From assembly GCA_031308135.1 (NCBI GenBank), contig JAHLJT010009355.1, forward strand, positions 4,277,217-4,341,216: DNA of 64,000 nucleotides, in the 5' to 3' direction. The DNA is from Acheta domesticus (taxonomy: Eukaryota > Arthropoda > Insecta > Orthoptera > Gryllidae). The notes beneath the pieces are model-generated. The model had not been told where the DNA came from and did no database searches. It was given only the letters and a program-made list of their open reading frames with translations. Made by a program: the position numbers and the translations under genes. Shown here piece by piece: positions 22,725 through 34,739 of the stretch. Within the stretch, counting starts at the first letter, position 1. Each line of letters starts with the position of its first letter.

Positions 22725-24160
22725 AGGCGTGAGACCGTAGACAACGATGAGGACGAGTTTATTCGTAATGGATGGATGCGATTACTTTTATTTGGTAGTT
22801 ATTTTGAACGCAGAGTAAAATTACAAAAAAGGATTAGGAGAGGGCAGTGGCTGGTGCCCCTTTTCGAGCTCTGTGCCCAAAGTTCCCAAATCGACTTATC
22901 CCCAGATGATTCGTTCTTGGACGAGTCGCTTTCTGGAAGTCGATTCGGAAGCAGTATTCTACGCCAGCCGGCTCGAGCGTGGCAATGTTCTCTTCGCACG
23001 TTGGAAATGCTGGAATGCGTTGAGGAATTTTTAAGAAAGTGTAAAACAGGACCGGGCCTGTGGAATATTTCCCACGCCTTTTCACACAGCTTCGAATTCC
23101 ATTATGCGATGAGAAGAATTCCCATCGGCGGATGCAAGGAACAGCGATCCAGGCGGCTGTGGCGAGGAGTCGGAGAAAGGGGCGCGGGCAACAGTTTGCC
23201 TTTATGAACTATTGCAGGAATGACCACGGCGTTCGTCACATGTTTGGAAACAAGTTGAATACGAATTATACAGAGAATCTAAATATTTCCCGGAACATGC
23301 AGATTTTTGCAATACGTCTAAATTTTCTACGATGAATGTCATCTAAACAGTGTGAACTAAATAGTTAAATAAACCAATATTTTCTAAAACCTTCGCCCAA
23401 AGATAAAAACAGTGACAAAACAATCTAGAAACAAAATCTGTTCGAATATATTCTAACTAAAATACAATGCCATAGAGACAGATGGCATGTATTACTTGCT
23501 TGAAACAGTGTATTAATATGTTCGTCTGGAGGTCACCCATTTCTTATTTCATAATTCGCCCAAGGGGCATAAAAGTACTAATGTCGTAGATTTAATGACT
23601 AATGACCTTTGAAGTTGACGCCCCCTTAATAATCAATTAATCATTATCATGATCATTGTTTTTATATTATAATTAATATTTTAAAAAAATGATTTTAGTG
23701 ATATTGCATTAACAAATATCCTTCTTTCTAATGTAAGAAAATTATAGAGTTCTCCATCAGGTTGCGCAGGGGCTCAAATAATAATTATCTTCGCTTCAGG
23801 GGCGAGTTCTCCAGCAAGGAGCAATCGCGTTTTCTCTCCCCTCCCCCTCCCCCGAATAACGAATACGACAAAACCATCTGACGCGCTTGGCGCTCCATAC
23901 TCTGCCTGTTCAGTTTACAATACACATCCACACACTATTACCTTAACGCATACGCGCATTTTCTGTCAATTTTTGCATTTACAGGACCTGACGCTGCTGT
24001 GCCACTCATTTTCCAAAAAGAAAATTAATACTACTATCAAATTTTATTACACGAAGTTCAATACTAAAATAAGAATATCGTATTAACAAATACCATGTTA
24101 CAGCACTCTACTAAGGAACAATTACATGAAGTTGCTTTCAGTAATTAAATCAATGTAATC
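22725..24160. other. Intergenic stretch, one unassigned open frame
   Basis: The longest frame (22713-23207, plus, 164 codons) starts in the border of the preceding MITE and shows no family motif that I know. I do not call it a gene. Confidence 0.35.
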
Positions 24161-24828
24161 TTTACCTTTCAACTTCAAATTGAGACTGAACCATTTCAAG
24201 TTGAGACCCAAGTAATTGCAAATAGGGAAATAAACACACTCAAATTGAGACCAATCGCTTCCAAATTGAAACTTAACAGATGAAACAGGAAAGTAATAAA
24301 AAATCAGGTTACAACAATTTTAGGGATATTGTCTGGCTGATAATTTAAGAGCTCTGTAACATATTCGTATCGTTTTCTTTTATTACATCACTGTTAATTT
24401 TTTTCGCGGGCTCCTGCGAATGTCTTTTGTCTTTTATCATAAACATTACGCCATCCAATGTTCCGTAAAATTCGGTAGAACAATAACTTGATGCTATTCT
24501 TTAAATTTACGATTCGGTTCTTTCAATATAATTCTGGTATTTTTCTCTTTGTACTGAACCATCAAATTCCTATGTTCACATCATTTCATCCACCGCATTG
24601 TCGTGGTATTTCGTTTTGACTTTTTATCCACCGATATGCAGTTGATCTTTTCACTCTTAAGCCTGTTTGACACGGTCAGCTTTTCATCCTTTTCTCATAA
24701 TTTTTCTGTACAGAAAGTGGATGGAAAAAGGACGTTCGTTTCTTCTGCGCGTTATGTTTCGATGCCGAAACTGGATGAACATGATTCCAGCGTTTTACAC
24801 GGTCATTTCTGGTTTGTGTACGTAATCG

Positions 24829-25372
24829 CAGGGGCGGATGCAGAGACGAATTTTGGTAGGGGAAATTTCTGTATTCAAAATGTTTTGGTTGAATGTATCA
24901 TATTTATTTATTTATTTGTCAAAAAAACAGTAAAAACTGTATACGACGTGTGGGGAAAGAAATTTTATCTGCGCACATTTTCTTGAGGGCCAGAATAAAA
25001 AAAATAAAATAAAAAAACGAAAAATGAATTTAGAAAATAATTATTTTAGAAAAATAAAAATATTTGAAAAATGTTTGTTCCCGAGCTATAGAAAATCAAT
25101 TTCAACGGTAAATAAACTACAAGCAAAGGAATGCTCAACAAACGTGCGCACAGTGAAGCTACATTTACGTCCAGAAGCAAAACAATATTACAGTTTATGT
25201 ATAATGACTCAGGCTAAACTCAGCTCATGTTGCAATACAATGTTATTCGTTTTAATGCTTATAACGAAAATATTTTTGCTTCAAAGTTTCGTGACAAGGT
25301 AAAATGAATAGTTACTGAAAAATTTTGGGAGGGAAAATATCCCTCGTTTCCCTCCCCGTGGATCCGCGTCTG
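24829..25372. mobile_element. GGGGCGG-family MITE with 7-bp target duplication
   Basis: CAGGGGCGGATGCAG on the left and GTGGATCCGCGTCTG on the right are inverted; the perfect heptamer GTAATCG stands at 24822-24828 and 25373-25379. 544 bp, AT-rich inside, with open frames that show no known motif. Confidence 0.75.
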
Positions 25373-25458
25373 GTAATCGTGATGAAAATACTTCCTCCGG
25401 ATGCCGCAAAAGCGCCGAAGATCAAACATTTGAACATCGCATATATGGTAACAAATTA

Positions 25459-25475
25459 AGTTAGGTTAGGTTAGG
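25459..25475 (+). repeat. Short TTAGG run
   Basis: AGTTAGGTTAGGTTAGGA holds three TTAGG units, the arthropod telomere repeat. Runs this short are common inside insect chromosomes and may be chance or an old repair trace. Confidence 0.6.
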
Positions 25476-25713
25476 ACTGACTAAGGAACGTGACAACATT
25501 CGAAACACAGTACATAATTTATTTCTTACTGCATAATCACTTCACATTACAATTCAACACGTCAGAACGCTCTCGAAACAGCAAAAGGAAACAAATCGCA
25601 CCACACGCATAACAAACCAGAGGAAGTTTCGAAAAGTGACGCCAGGAGCGCGGTAGTCAAACTGGATGAAATAGGTACCGAAAAATTAAGCATGCTTCAT
25701 TTTTTCGTAAGTA

Positions 25714-25805
25714 ATATCACGAGAAGTGCTGTGCTAGCCCGTAAATTCAACGACTCGCGTAGCGAGGAGTGAATTTACCGGCTAGCACAGCACTTCAAGT
25801 GATAT
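25714..25805. repeat. 92-bp hairpin
   Basis: ATATCACGAGAAGTGCTGTG on the left pairs with CAGCACTTCAAGTGATAT on the right; the stem continues through GCTAGCC-GTAAATTCA almost to the centre (ACTCGCGTAGCGAGG). Could be a tiny fold-back element. Confidence 0.75.
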
Positions 25806-27469
25806 TTAGTGTGACTATTTCACGAATAAACCACTTACATGATTTGGAAAGAATAATTTAACTCATAGGAATTAAGAAAAAGGGGAAATATTACTCAATA
25901 TTACACCGAAAAAATGAAGACCTTTCATTCAGTTCCGACTTATCACTGCCTCCTGGAATAACTTATAATCAAGTAACATTTGAATAACAGTTTAATGCAG
26001 AAAATATTTCAAATATGTTTCAATTTTATGGTAATAAAACTTTCGGAAACAATTATAACAAGGCTACTGACAAAAACATTTATTAAAAGCACAATTATTA
26101 AAGTTGTAGAAGTTGGTTTCCAAGTCTTGGTCTTCCACAGAAGTATTGAAATGGAAGACGTACCAAGATGAATTAGCAGCGGAATTCGTCAATTTCGAAT
26201 GGATTGAACACACCGTGTGTACTCATTAAAATTTTTCCTGAATAATTTTGGTTGTAACGTCCACATAGTTTTGATGGCTATTCTTTGTACTCTTCACAAT
26301 CTAATCTTCGTATATTAATTGCCTAAAACATGTGTAATTTCTTCATTTGTAGCTTGTGTCTGTCCATTTGTATTTTCTGTCTTGACAAAATTCTTGAAAT
26401 TTCTTTTACACACTTTTTTCTGTTCCTTTTGCTGTTTTTCGGCACTGAATCTTTAATAATAGATTCTATTTCAGAGTTTTAAAACATTACCAAAACCACA
26501 CATTTTAATATTATATTGATGCACAGAGCTATTTTGGAGGTAAAACAATTGCTATCGTTATCTTAAAAAGGCAAACAAAGGTTTTACAACCGATAAAAAA
26601 AGGTAAACAAGCTGATGGCGATAAACATCTGGGATTGGTTTAATTTGAATATATCCAGGCTTACCATTGGCTACTTACGACGCGGACAGACATGAGTGAA
26701 ATAGTCGTACAAATTACATCCAGTCTGATTGGTCTCCTTTTCTGTACCAGCGAAAAAGGATGGAAAAATGATCGTGTAAAACAGGCTTAAGTGTATTAGC
26801 GAGCCCTCTCCAGTCTCCATTATCATTATACACTGCACAAATTTGAATTTTTTCATCTCAGCTTCCCTTTTCTTTATGTAAATCATTGTAACGCAATTAC
26901 CTTACCCATACACGGCGAAAATATAGGCTAGTTTTGTTAACAACAAATCAAACTCTAGCTCAACTTCAACTTTTTCTCGATTTGAAATTGTTACGTCTCA
27001 AATTGTTTGTGTTTAAATTCCAATCTGCTCGTATTTATTCTTATTTTGAATGTGTTAGTACCCAATTTGAAAAGGGTTTGGTCTCATTTGAAGTCGAAAA
27101 GGTACAGAGCAGCAAGGAGGCCTATCTCGGACTTTCCAGAAACATAAGATGCATCAAAAGTTTGTTATTTATACGGGTCGAAATGTACCACGCTGTTACT
27201 TGAGTTGTGTAACCTCCGTGAATGAACATGTGGAATGAGTGGAATGCAGAGATAGTGCAAGAAAAATCACTTCCGTATTACATAAACACGACAGGGGAAA
27301 GAGAAAAAAATATTTACTGGAAATAACAAAACTTTTAAATACCATTAACTGATTTATTTATTTTCAAAGAAACAGTAAAACTTTCCCATTAATATGGTCT
27401 TATCTCCTTCGGAGTCAATTAAAATAAGTGTTGATAAATAGTACACTATGAAACGACGATGTAATGATT

Positions 27470-27551
27470 GGTATTAATACACGCGTGTGATATTACGAAA
27501 CGGAGGAGGAACGAGCGAGTATCGTAAATTTCACACAAGTGTATTAATACC
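27470..27551. repeat. 82-bp hairpin
   Basis: GGTATTAATACACGCGTGTG pairs with CACACAAGTGTATTAATACC; the inner parts TATTACGA and TCGTAAAT also pair. Same size class as the hairpin at 25714-25805 but different arm sequence. Confidence 0.75.
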
Positions 27552-27559
27552 CATTAGAT

Positions 27560-29740
27560 CAAGTTCCAAATGGTACTTTTTCCACGACTTTTATAAGTTA
27601 AACTTTACAATGAATCTTTTCGAGGCAGTTGACATTAAGGGTTCACACAAGGCCACCTAGAGGACAGCTCCCTAACGCTACCCTAGTATACTGCCGCAGG
27701 TGGCTCTCGCTGCCAGTCCGCCTGCAAGTACTGCGCTAGTCTAATAGGATCAAAGTGAAATTACGATCTACTTTATTTTAAATAATATTCCACGAAAAAT
27801 TACTACTAATAAAAGAAATTAAAACTGACAAGCGTAATATAATATCAAATGTAATATTAATGTACACCATCAAACGAAACATTTACTAGAACGATTCTCT
27901 ATGATTAATTGTCAATTCTTGGTTTGAAAACTTCTCTGTGATTGGTCAAGAACCTGTATCATAATGAAAACTGTATCGAAATAAATATCATTAGGCAATG
28001 ATTGCAGCCATCAAATGACAGCATTATACAATGGGAGTAGAAAAAAGTTTGTATAATATCGAGATGAGGTGCAGCCAAGGATTCTCAATCGGCATTTCTG
28101 AAAGTAAATATAAAGTAAATTGATGTTGCATTGTATGGTGGCATCCCTGCTATTCCGTACAAATATTTCACACACCGAACCTAAAAAGTGTTTTCTCGAC
28201 CAGAGTTGTTCACTCTACGAAATGATATGTGATCGAATCAATTCTTTCTTAAAATTCGTAAACAAATATCAGTTAATGACGACCTGTCAAAATGTTAAAC
28301 GATGCACGTCTGTTGTACGTTCTGCTGCTGAAGTATTACATTCATATGCTCAAGAAGGATAATTCATGGATTGTCAAGACACGGCAATCTATTCACTAGG
28401 TCCCTCCACAAACAGAATAAAAAGCGATCTTCAGTGATACCAGCGCTACCAAATTGAATAACAAAAAACTCAGAGTATGCTAAAATCAGATTCTCCCCAC
28501 CATCATGTACGCTCCATGGTACATTTCCAATTGACAACTTCAATACAACAAATTCAACGAAGAATTCCAGTTAGAACTGTTAATCAACATTATTTGTTTA
28601 TCCACCCACTTCCAAAACATTCCAAACATACTCAGTCTAGCCCCTATAAGGCTTTGCCAAAATACAAAACCATCATCAAGAACAAATCCCCATTTCACAC
28701 TTTTCTCAACGAATACTCTCATCTAGATCCAAAGTAGAGTTATCATGTAAAGATACCTCTAGCACAGTAGTAAGAAATATTATTTTGAGTTAATTTTAAG
28801 AACATTTAAACAATCATAACAAATATAGAGTGCTTTATACACTGACCTTTGCATTGCTCAATCCAAAAGGAAATTAGCAAACAAACAAACGAACTTATAG
28901 GTGCAGTCTCAAGTTAAGTGTGAAACTGAAAGGTAGATTGCGACTTCACTCTCCCGCCTTCGTCGAGCGGCAAAAGGCTTCCGCTGTTGATTCTCCTAGT
29001 TTCTATCCAATGTCTCGGAAAAGTGCTTTCCGCTAGGGCTGTGTCAATTATAACATAAGGGTCATCTGTTTGTGCGAACGAATATTTGGATTGACAACGA
29101 GCATCTTTCTTCCCTGCTTGGAAGAACGTTGAAATGTTAGCAATATTCCACTGCCCGCCCGTTGAATAATTACTTTAACTGCGTGCGAACAAAACGGACA
29201 TTACACGAACAACTTGCGAGTGAGAGCAGCGGCTTGCGTTGCTCCTGAACGGTTCGTTGTGGGAGGGTTCGAAGCAGCATCGCTCTTCGCATCTCACGCC
29301 GCTTCGTGCACGGCTTTGGTGCGGGCCTTCGCGTGAGGTTAGAAAGAGGCCAGTAAACAGACTTTAACGAAGCAAATTGTTTACAATATTTTACATTCAT
29401 TATCGATAAATAATGTATTTAAACAGGGCACTTGACTAATGTTAAATGCAGACGATAAATAAAAATGGTTCTTTTACTGTTTTGCTTCCACTAAATACGT
29501 GAACATCTTACTATTTAACACGCTTTGTTATTTATTGTTGTTGATCGCATAATACCGTGGAAATCGCACATAAAAACATGTAATAACTCAATTCCTTTCA
29601 GTGGACTTTGAATAAATAACATTATCGACAGGAATCCAAACAGAATTGTTTATGCTCGAAGCATTAATTTGTGTTATTTGCACCCGGCGTGAGAAGCCTG
29701 GCAGTGCAGGCCTCCCGGAGATCAATAAACGCCTGGCGTA
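27560..29740. other. Intergenic stretch, nothing recognised
   Basis: Mostly AT-rich. Open frames at 28120-28362, 28477-28737 and 29170-29400 lack known motifs, codon support or splice context. Confidence 0.35.
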
Positions 29741-29744
29741 CCTC

Positions 29745-30015
29745 GTGAGTTCTCCCGCAGCGCCGCCTGCGTCGCCGCTGCTGCCGCTGCCGCTGCACCA
29801 CACGACCCGAGAGCCACCGACGCACGTGTTCCCGCGCGCACTGCCCCGCTGCGCGCCCGCTCCGCGCGACTGCTGCAGCGCCACTGCGGCCGGCGGCCTC
29901 TGGCGGCGGCGGCGGCGAAGGCGGGCGCGCGCCGCACGCGAGGGCGCTCTGGCGGCGGCGGCGGGCAGCACGAGCGACGCGGCGCGGCGCGCAGCGGCGC
30001 GGCGCGGCGTTTGAA
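29745..30015. other. CpG-dense GC-rich segment with GCG repeats
   Basis: Runs of GGCGGC and GCGCGC produce Ala/Arg-rich frames on both strands (29588-30049 minus, 29646-30014 plus). The overlap of long frames on both strands is a composition effect. A CpG-island promoter is possible. Confidence 0.45.
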
Positions 30016-30057
30016 CGTGGCTTGCGCTCGATCCGGCCATTCCACGCAAGTACCCTT

Positions 30058-30375
30058 TTGAATTGAATTGAATTGAATTTATGGCTTATTTTACGCGTCG
30101 AAACTCAAGCCATAAGGCCTGCGCTTCCGTCTGGTCAAGCAAATTCCGCTACGCTCCTTTCACCAACTACCAGAGAAAGCAGGTATTACTTGGGCGATTT
30201 GAATTTAGCTCAGAGGCTTCGTTTAGGCTTGAGGATCTTTTGCATGCAGTAAATCTACTAACATGCGACAACCGGCTTTACTTTTCGTCCGAAGGAAGAC
30301 GTACGAAGGATTTTTTCGCCATTTTCCACAGCGTCGATCGGGTTTCAACCAACGAGAACTTTGAACTTTTGAGCT
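30058..30375 (-). mobile_element. Candidate SINE with (AATTC)n tail
   Basis: On the minus strand a B-box-like GGTTGAAACCCGATCG (about 30340) is followed by a body with CCTTCGGACGAAAAGTAAAG and CCGGTTGTCGC, as in several arthropod SINEs, and it ends in four AATTC units at 30058-30079. No A box identified. Confidence 0.45.
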
Positions 30376-30477
30376 TAAGTATTGATTTTCACTTATGGTA
30401 TTTTTATACGCTCTACTATAGTATATGTTCTTTATTGCACATTTTGCAATATTTTGCAATATATCTACCCGTGTGAA

Positions 30478-30905
30478 GAAGTTTAAGAAGAAAAATTGGA
30501 GCCGTTTTCGAGAAAATAGTATTTGAGCATTTCTGAAAATGCGGAATTTACTGCACATTTTCACAGAAAACTTTTGAGATTTTGAGAGACTCTATCAGAT
30601 ATCATTTAAAGCACTTGTACTAACAAATGCGATAATGTATACAAATTGCGGATGATGTAAATATTAACGACGTAAGAGATATCAATAAAATTTCATTTTG
30701 TGTCTTTTTTTGAAAAAAAAAAAAAAAAAAAAAAGAAAGAAAACCGGCGAAATAACTTTTTTGTCATGTGCTATAGTGCATTTGAAACTATCTCTACAAG
30801 AAGTTCAAAGAAAATAATTGCAGCCATTTTTGTGAAAATCGTTTATAATTTTTTATTAATTATGCACATTTTTACTCAAAATTTCCCAAAATCTGCCCAT
30901 ACATT
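30478..30905. repeat. AT-rich interspersed repeat R, copy 2 (with A-run)
   Basis: Shares AAAATTGGAGCCGTTTTCGA, GAGATATCA and CATTTTCACAGAAAACTTTT with the copies at 39680-40270 and 44185-44610. A run of A at 30713-30734 interrupts it. Confidence 0.5.
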
Positions 30906-31024
30906 ACATCGACCGAACAGACCCTGTGCCTTTTGAGTAACTGGCACCACCTCCACAGAGCCAAGCGCGCGGCGGCCGGGCCCTGCCCCCCCCCTTCTCC
31001 AGCGCTGTAAACAGCGGCGTCCCG

Positions 31025-31027
<3 letters not shown>

Positions 31028-31068
<41 letters not shown>
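31028..31068. repeat. (AT)n microsatellite
   Basis: Uninterrupted TA repeats; the Tyr-Ile frames across it are artefacts. Confidence 0.95.
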
Positions 31069-31069
<1 letters not shown>

Positions 31070-31072
<3 letters not shown>

Positions 31073-32490
31073 CATTTGATAGAAATTCAAAGTCCCACGC
31101 ACGCCCACGCAACGTACGCGACGCCAGGGAACAGTATGTTCCGGTAAGTAACAGTAACCTCCGGCCGGCCACACGAAAGGGATTGCGACGCGCGCAGCTG
31201 CCCGCTAGAGGAGGAAACGAAGGAACTCTCCCCTACATTTGAGGAGAGGAGCTGGTAAATACCTCCGACAGCCAAAGAAAAGCTCTCTTGTCGCTTGACA
31301 CTTCGCACTAGGTTATTATTCATCCAGCTACTCTCTCGACATCTGCAGTCACTTAGGAGTTTTCACAGTAGATGCTGTGTAAGCTAGAATACTTCGGAAT
31401 AGTTCTAATGCATTCCGGGGAGACTGTGTCGGAAATAGGGTACGAAAGTTATCAAGTTGAATAATTAGAACGTTTCGAGCAGAAATTAATAGTAAACCGC
31501 TGTGAATTAGGAAGTGAAGTTGAGTGGCGTGAGGTTGCGATCACTGCAATCTAATACGTGCAGCAGAAGGACTAAACGCTTTACTGCTTATACGTAGCTG
31601 CACTGTACGCAAAAGAACTTTTTATTCGCATTCCTACAAATTGCGACGTGCATTGTCTACGCACGGAAGCGCACGTACGAGGACAGGACGGATCTGGACG
31701 AGACGGGACAAGACGGACCTGGACGGGACGAGCTGCGTATTTCGGAACGAGAAGAAGAGGCGAAGAGGTCGGCGAATTACATGCGAAGCGCTGACGAGAG
31801 CCGGCTCCCCGCCGCGTGTAATCCACGCCTCCGAACGCCGCCGCACGGGGCTAAGATCGCTTCGCTGCCGCAACGTTGCGACTGCCAGGGTCAGCTAACC
31901 GCCGAACGGAAGGGAAGGCCAAGGTTGGCGTAGGTTACGGATTTCGTGCGGCGCGCTCAGAACGCCGTTTGTAAGCCAGCCGAATAACTAGAGAGAATTT
32001 GTGCCTTGCCCAACTATGAACAGAAAACACTAGTAAAATTGCCTTAATGATCAAAGATCTGAGAAAGAGAAAGACATTTGTAATTATAAGGGATTATATC
32101 TTGTAATGTTTTTAAAAGGGTCATATTTATTGTTGTAAGAAAGGATTTAAAGTAAATGTTGTATAAATTAGTTGAATGGTATAGCAGACTAGGCACAAGT
32201 CAGAATAAGGTTCAGGCAAATGTTATTTTGCAATTTAAGTAAATTCAGTTCCTAATCCGCCAAAGACGGACAAGTAGTTTGAGTGTTTCAACATTATAAT
32301 TTGTAATAACTCTTTTTTTTATTTTTGGATTTTTATTAAATTCATGTGTTTTGATAAATTATTTGTGGGTGTGTTTGGTCAGCCCTTGTCACTGGTAAGA
32401 TCCTGCTCCCCTGATATTTTCAAAAGCTCGTTTTCGAGCATTCGTCTGCATTTCTGCCTATGTGCGACTACGCATAAGGGAGAAGCGTCA
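31070..32490. other. Intergenic stretch; short GAC-rich repeat at 31680-31735
   Basis: GACGGGAC-type units (GGACGAGACGGGACAAGACG) repeat loosely at 31680-31735. No gene recognised. Confidence 0.4.

Positions 32491-32492
<2 letters not shown>

Positions 32493-32545
<53 letters not shown>
32493..32545. repeat. (AT)n microsatellite
   Basis: About 26 AT units; palindromic by nature. Confidence 0.95.
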
Positions 32546-32548
<3 letters not shown>

Positions 32549-32549
32549 C

Positions 32550-34000
32550 TCTTCCAACCACTCCCTCTCCATTCCTCTCCTACCCTTCCTCTCGCCGTCC
32601 TAAAACTCCCTACCGACGAAAACTAATCACCTCTCTACTTTACACAGCTCCCCAGCCCTCGTCCTTGTACGAGGGAGTGGAAGTTAAGGGTATCCAAGGA
32701 GATGAACACCCTTCACGAACCCAGGTTGCCTTCAGCCCCCCACAAAGCCCCCACCCACAGTGCCTGGAAAAAAAGAACTGTGCATGTGCTTCCACAACTG
32801 GTATTATAGTGAAACGATCGTTAATGGCGCCTTGGTGCGACACAGTAATATAGGCGAACAGGAAGAGACGGGATTGCATGACCCCCCCCCCCCCCAAACG
32901 CGAAATAGTGGCAAGTCGAGCGGGCTGGCCATTAACCTTTTCCAAGCTACGGCCTGCGGTGTGCTGCCTCTGCGCTGCCCCGCGTGCTGCAGACTGGTGG
33001 ATTCCCTCTTTCTGCGTTAACGCAGCCGCGTTTGTCGTCATTAAAAATACATATTCTTGTAAAGATGCCTTCAAAAACGCAATTAACCGAAACCGCAGAT
33101 CGCACGAAAAATCACCAGCAAACTATGTGCAGCAAGGAAGACAAGTAAAAACAAAGAAATTGACTGAAATGCAGAGGAAAGCCGTTTGTTGTTTGTACGC
33201 TTCGAAGAGCGCGGGCCGGGGCGGCGCCACGTGTCCTGGCGCTCAGCGCGTCTTCCGACGACGCGACGCCTCAACACGAAGACAACAAGCCTTCACGCGC
33301 CATCTAGTGGCCACTCAAGTCTTCGTTGGTACCTTCCGCAACCTCCAGATATCGTCACAAGCACTCCATGAGAGGCGCGCCCTAGCAGTCAATAAATGAA
33401 TGAGACACAGTGGCGCGCTGTCCGTTTTGTGAAATTGAAATTAATATCCAAAAGCGCGTGTGTAGGTTAGGAACGGATAATGACTGCAGAAAAACACGGT
33501 TTAAAACTGAAATCTAACGAATATGACGAGAAAAAGATGTGAATTCGGTGAAAAAATGAACTATGTGTCCAGTACTTTATGAATATAACACTTGCGAAAA
33601 TGCATTTCTCAACTTTATTATTTTTATCTGAGAAACAAAAATTGTGAGGAAAAAAATTGGCTGTAAATGCGAATAATCATATAAGAATCCCTTAAAACAA
33701 ATACGAGAGAACTTAAAATTGAATCTTTTAAATCCTTCATTCTTCATCTCATAAACAAATTTTGTAACTTACTTCACCAGCATCTAAAAATTTTGCTTTG
33801 GGACCAAATTATTTTCAAAGTCCTTGAATGTGTTAGTTTTCTTGAGAACGTTTTCCATCCTCCTTAATTTAAATAGTGTTTTTTGCCCCCTTTTCAATTC
33901 TTGTTAAATAGAATGCTATTCATTCAAATATAATTAATAAGTTACACTTTCAAATTATGGGTAATATTATTTACCGGCAGATTATATGCTGGCATCTTGC
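32550..34000. other. Intergenic stretch with C-run at 32883-32894
   Basis: Pyrimidine-rich start, then mixed sequence. Frames at 32640-33074 and 32878-33399 are unassigned. Confidence 0.35.
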
Positions 34001-34007
34001 CATACAT

Positions 34008-34738
34008 AATTGAAGGGCTAAGTGCAAGGTGTTAACTCAGAAAATGCCCAAAGGAGATATTTGAAGTTTAGTAAACTTGCCTGGAACTTTTTTTAATATT
34101 ATTGGTAATGATTTCTTGTTTATATTTTTCTTTCTTTCCTTGGTCTAAACTATTTGATATACCACCTGTGCTCGTACCTCTAATATAAGTACAAAATATT
34201 CACATCTTTTTTGGAAGAAGATGTCAACTCACAGAGTTGACACCTATTGTCTATAGCCAGTAAGGAGAGATAAAGAAACACACTGAAGGAAGGTGCTAAT
34301 TCTACTCTCGGAATATTTTATGATGGAAAGTAATCTGAAAACAGTGCTTATTTAAAAAATGAAAAGCTTAATGCATGAAGATGTTAACTCAATTTTTAGT
34401 TTTGCCACCGAAACTACTTTTCTAAGAGTTTCCTATTATTTGCTTTGCTACTTTTGATGAAAATCACAATATGTCATAAAAAAGAAGTAATTTCCAGTAA
34501 TATAAAAAAAGTTCCATCCAGTTTTACCAAATCAAATATCCCCTTTGTTCATTTTTTGAGTTAGCACCTTCTTGCACTAAACCCTTCAAATATTACAATA
34601 TGTACGATCACAATTTGCATGATCGGGTGCAAAAAGGTGCCAACTGTTGAGTTAACACCATCTTGCTATTTCTTAGTAAACTCTGAAACAAGACCTTGCT
34701 TACACCGTTTCCTACATGCGATGAGTTGACACTTTCTT
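34008..34738. repeat. Cluster of nine AAGRTGYYAACTCA-like motifs in both orientations
   Basis: Forward copies near 34026 (AAGGTGTTAACTCA), 34218 (AAGATGTCAACTCA), 34290 (AAGGTGCTAATTCT), 34378 (AAGATGTTAACTCA) and 34634 (AAGGTGCCAACTGT). Reverse copies near 34234 (GAGTTGACACCT), 34557 (TGAGTTAGCACCTTCTT), 34648 (TGAGTTAACACCATCTT) and 34722 (TGAGTTGACACTTTCTT). In addition, 34008-34077 and 34525-34594 are inverted copies of about 60 bp. The class is unknown. Confidence 0.7.
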
Positions 34739-34739
34739 T

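Larger units (their letters stand above)
24661..26786. mobile_element. Candidate piggyBac-like non-autonomous element (TTAA borders)
   Basis: TTAA at 24657-24660 and 26787-26790 precedes inverted ends GCCTGTTTGACACGGTCA and, on the minus strand, GCCTGTTTTACACGATCA; the similarity runs on through TTTCATCCTTTT. TTAA duplication is the hallmark of piggyBac. No transposase frame is visible inside, and a MITE and a hairpin lie within. Confidence 0.45.
24163..27104. mobile_element. Long inverted-repeat element carrying nested insertions
   Basis: The left part 24163-24391 and the right part about 26960-27104 together match the compact copy at 18590-18936. The 2.5-kb block between them is an insertion cluster. 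The ends read ACCTTTCAACTTCAAATTGA and CATTTGAAGTCGAAAAGGT. Confidence 0.65.

Noticed and set aside
22713..23207. 164-codon open frame on the plus strand as a possible host gene
   Set aside because: It starts within the border of a MITE, has no recognisable motif, no splice context and no start-site support.
29588..30049. Long Ala/Arg-rich frames on both strands as protein-coding genes
   Set aside because: Opposing long frames in a GC-rich block are expected from composition; no domain or codon signal.
30081..30476. 131-codon plus-strand frame as a gene
   Set aside because: The minus strand of the same stretch looks like a SINE with an AATTC tail, and the frame has no motif.
31431..32260. 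Possible solo LTR (starts near TGTCGGAAATA)
   Set aside because: No matching second LTR, no target duplication and no clear CA end.
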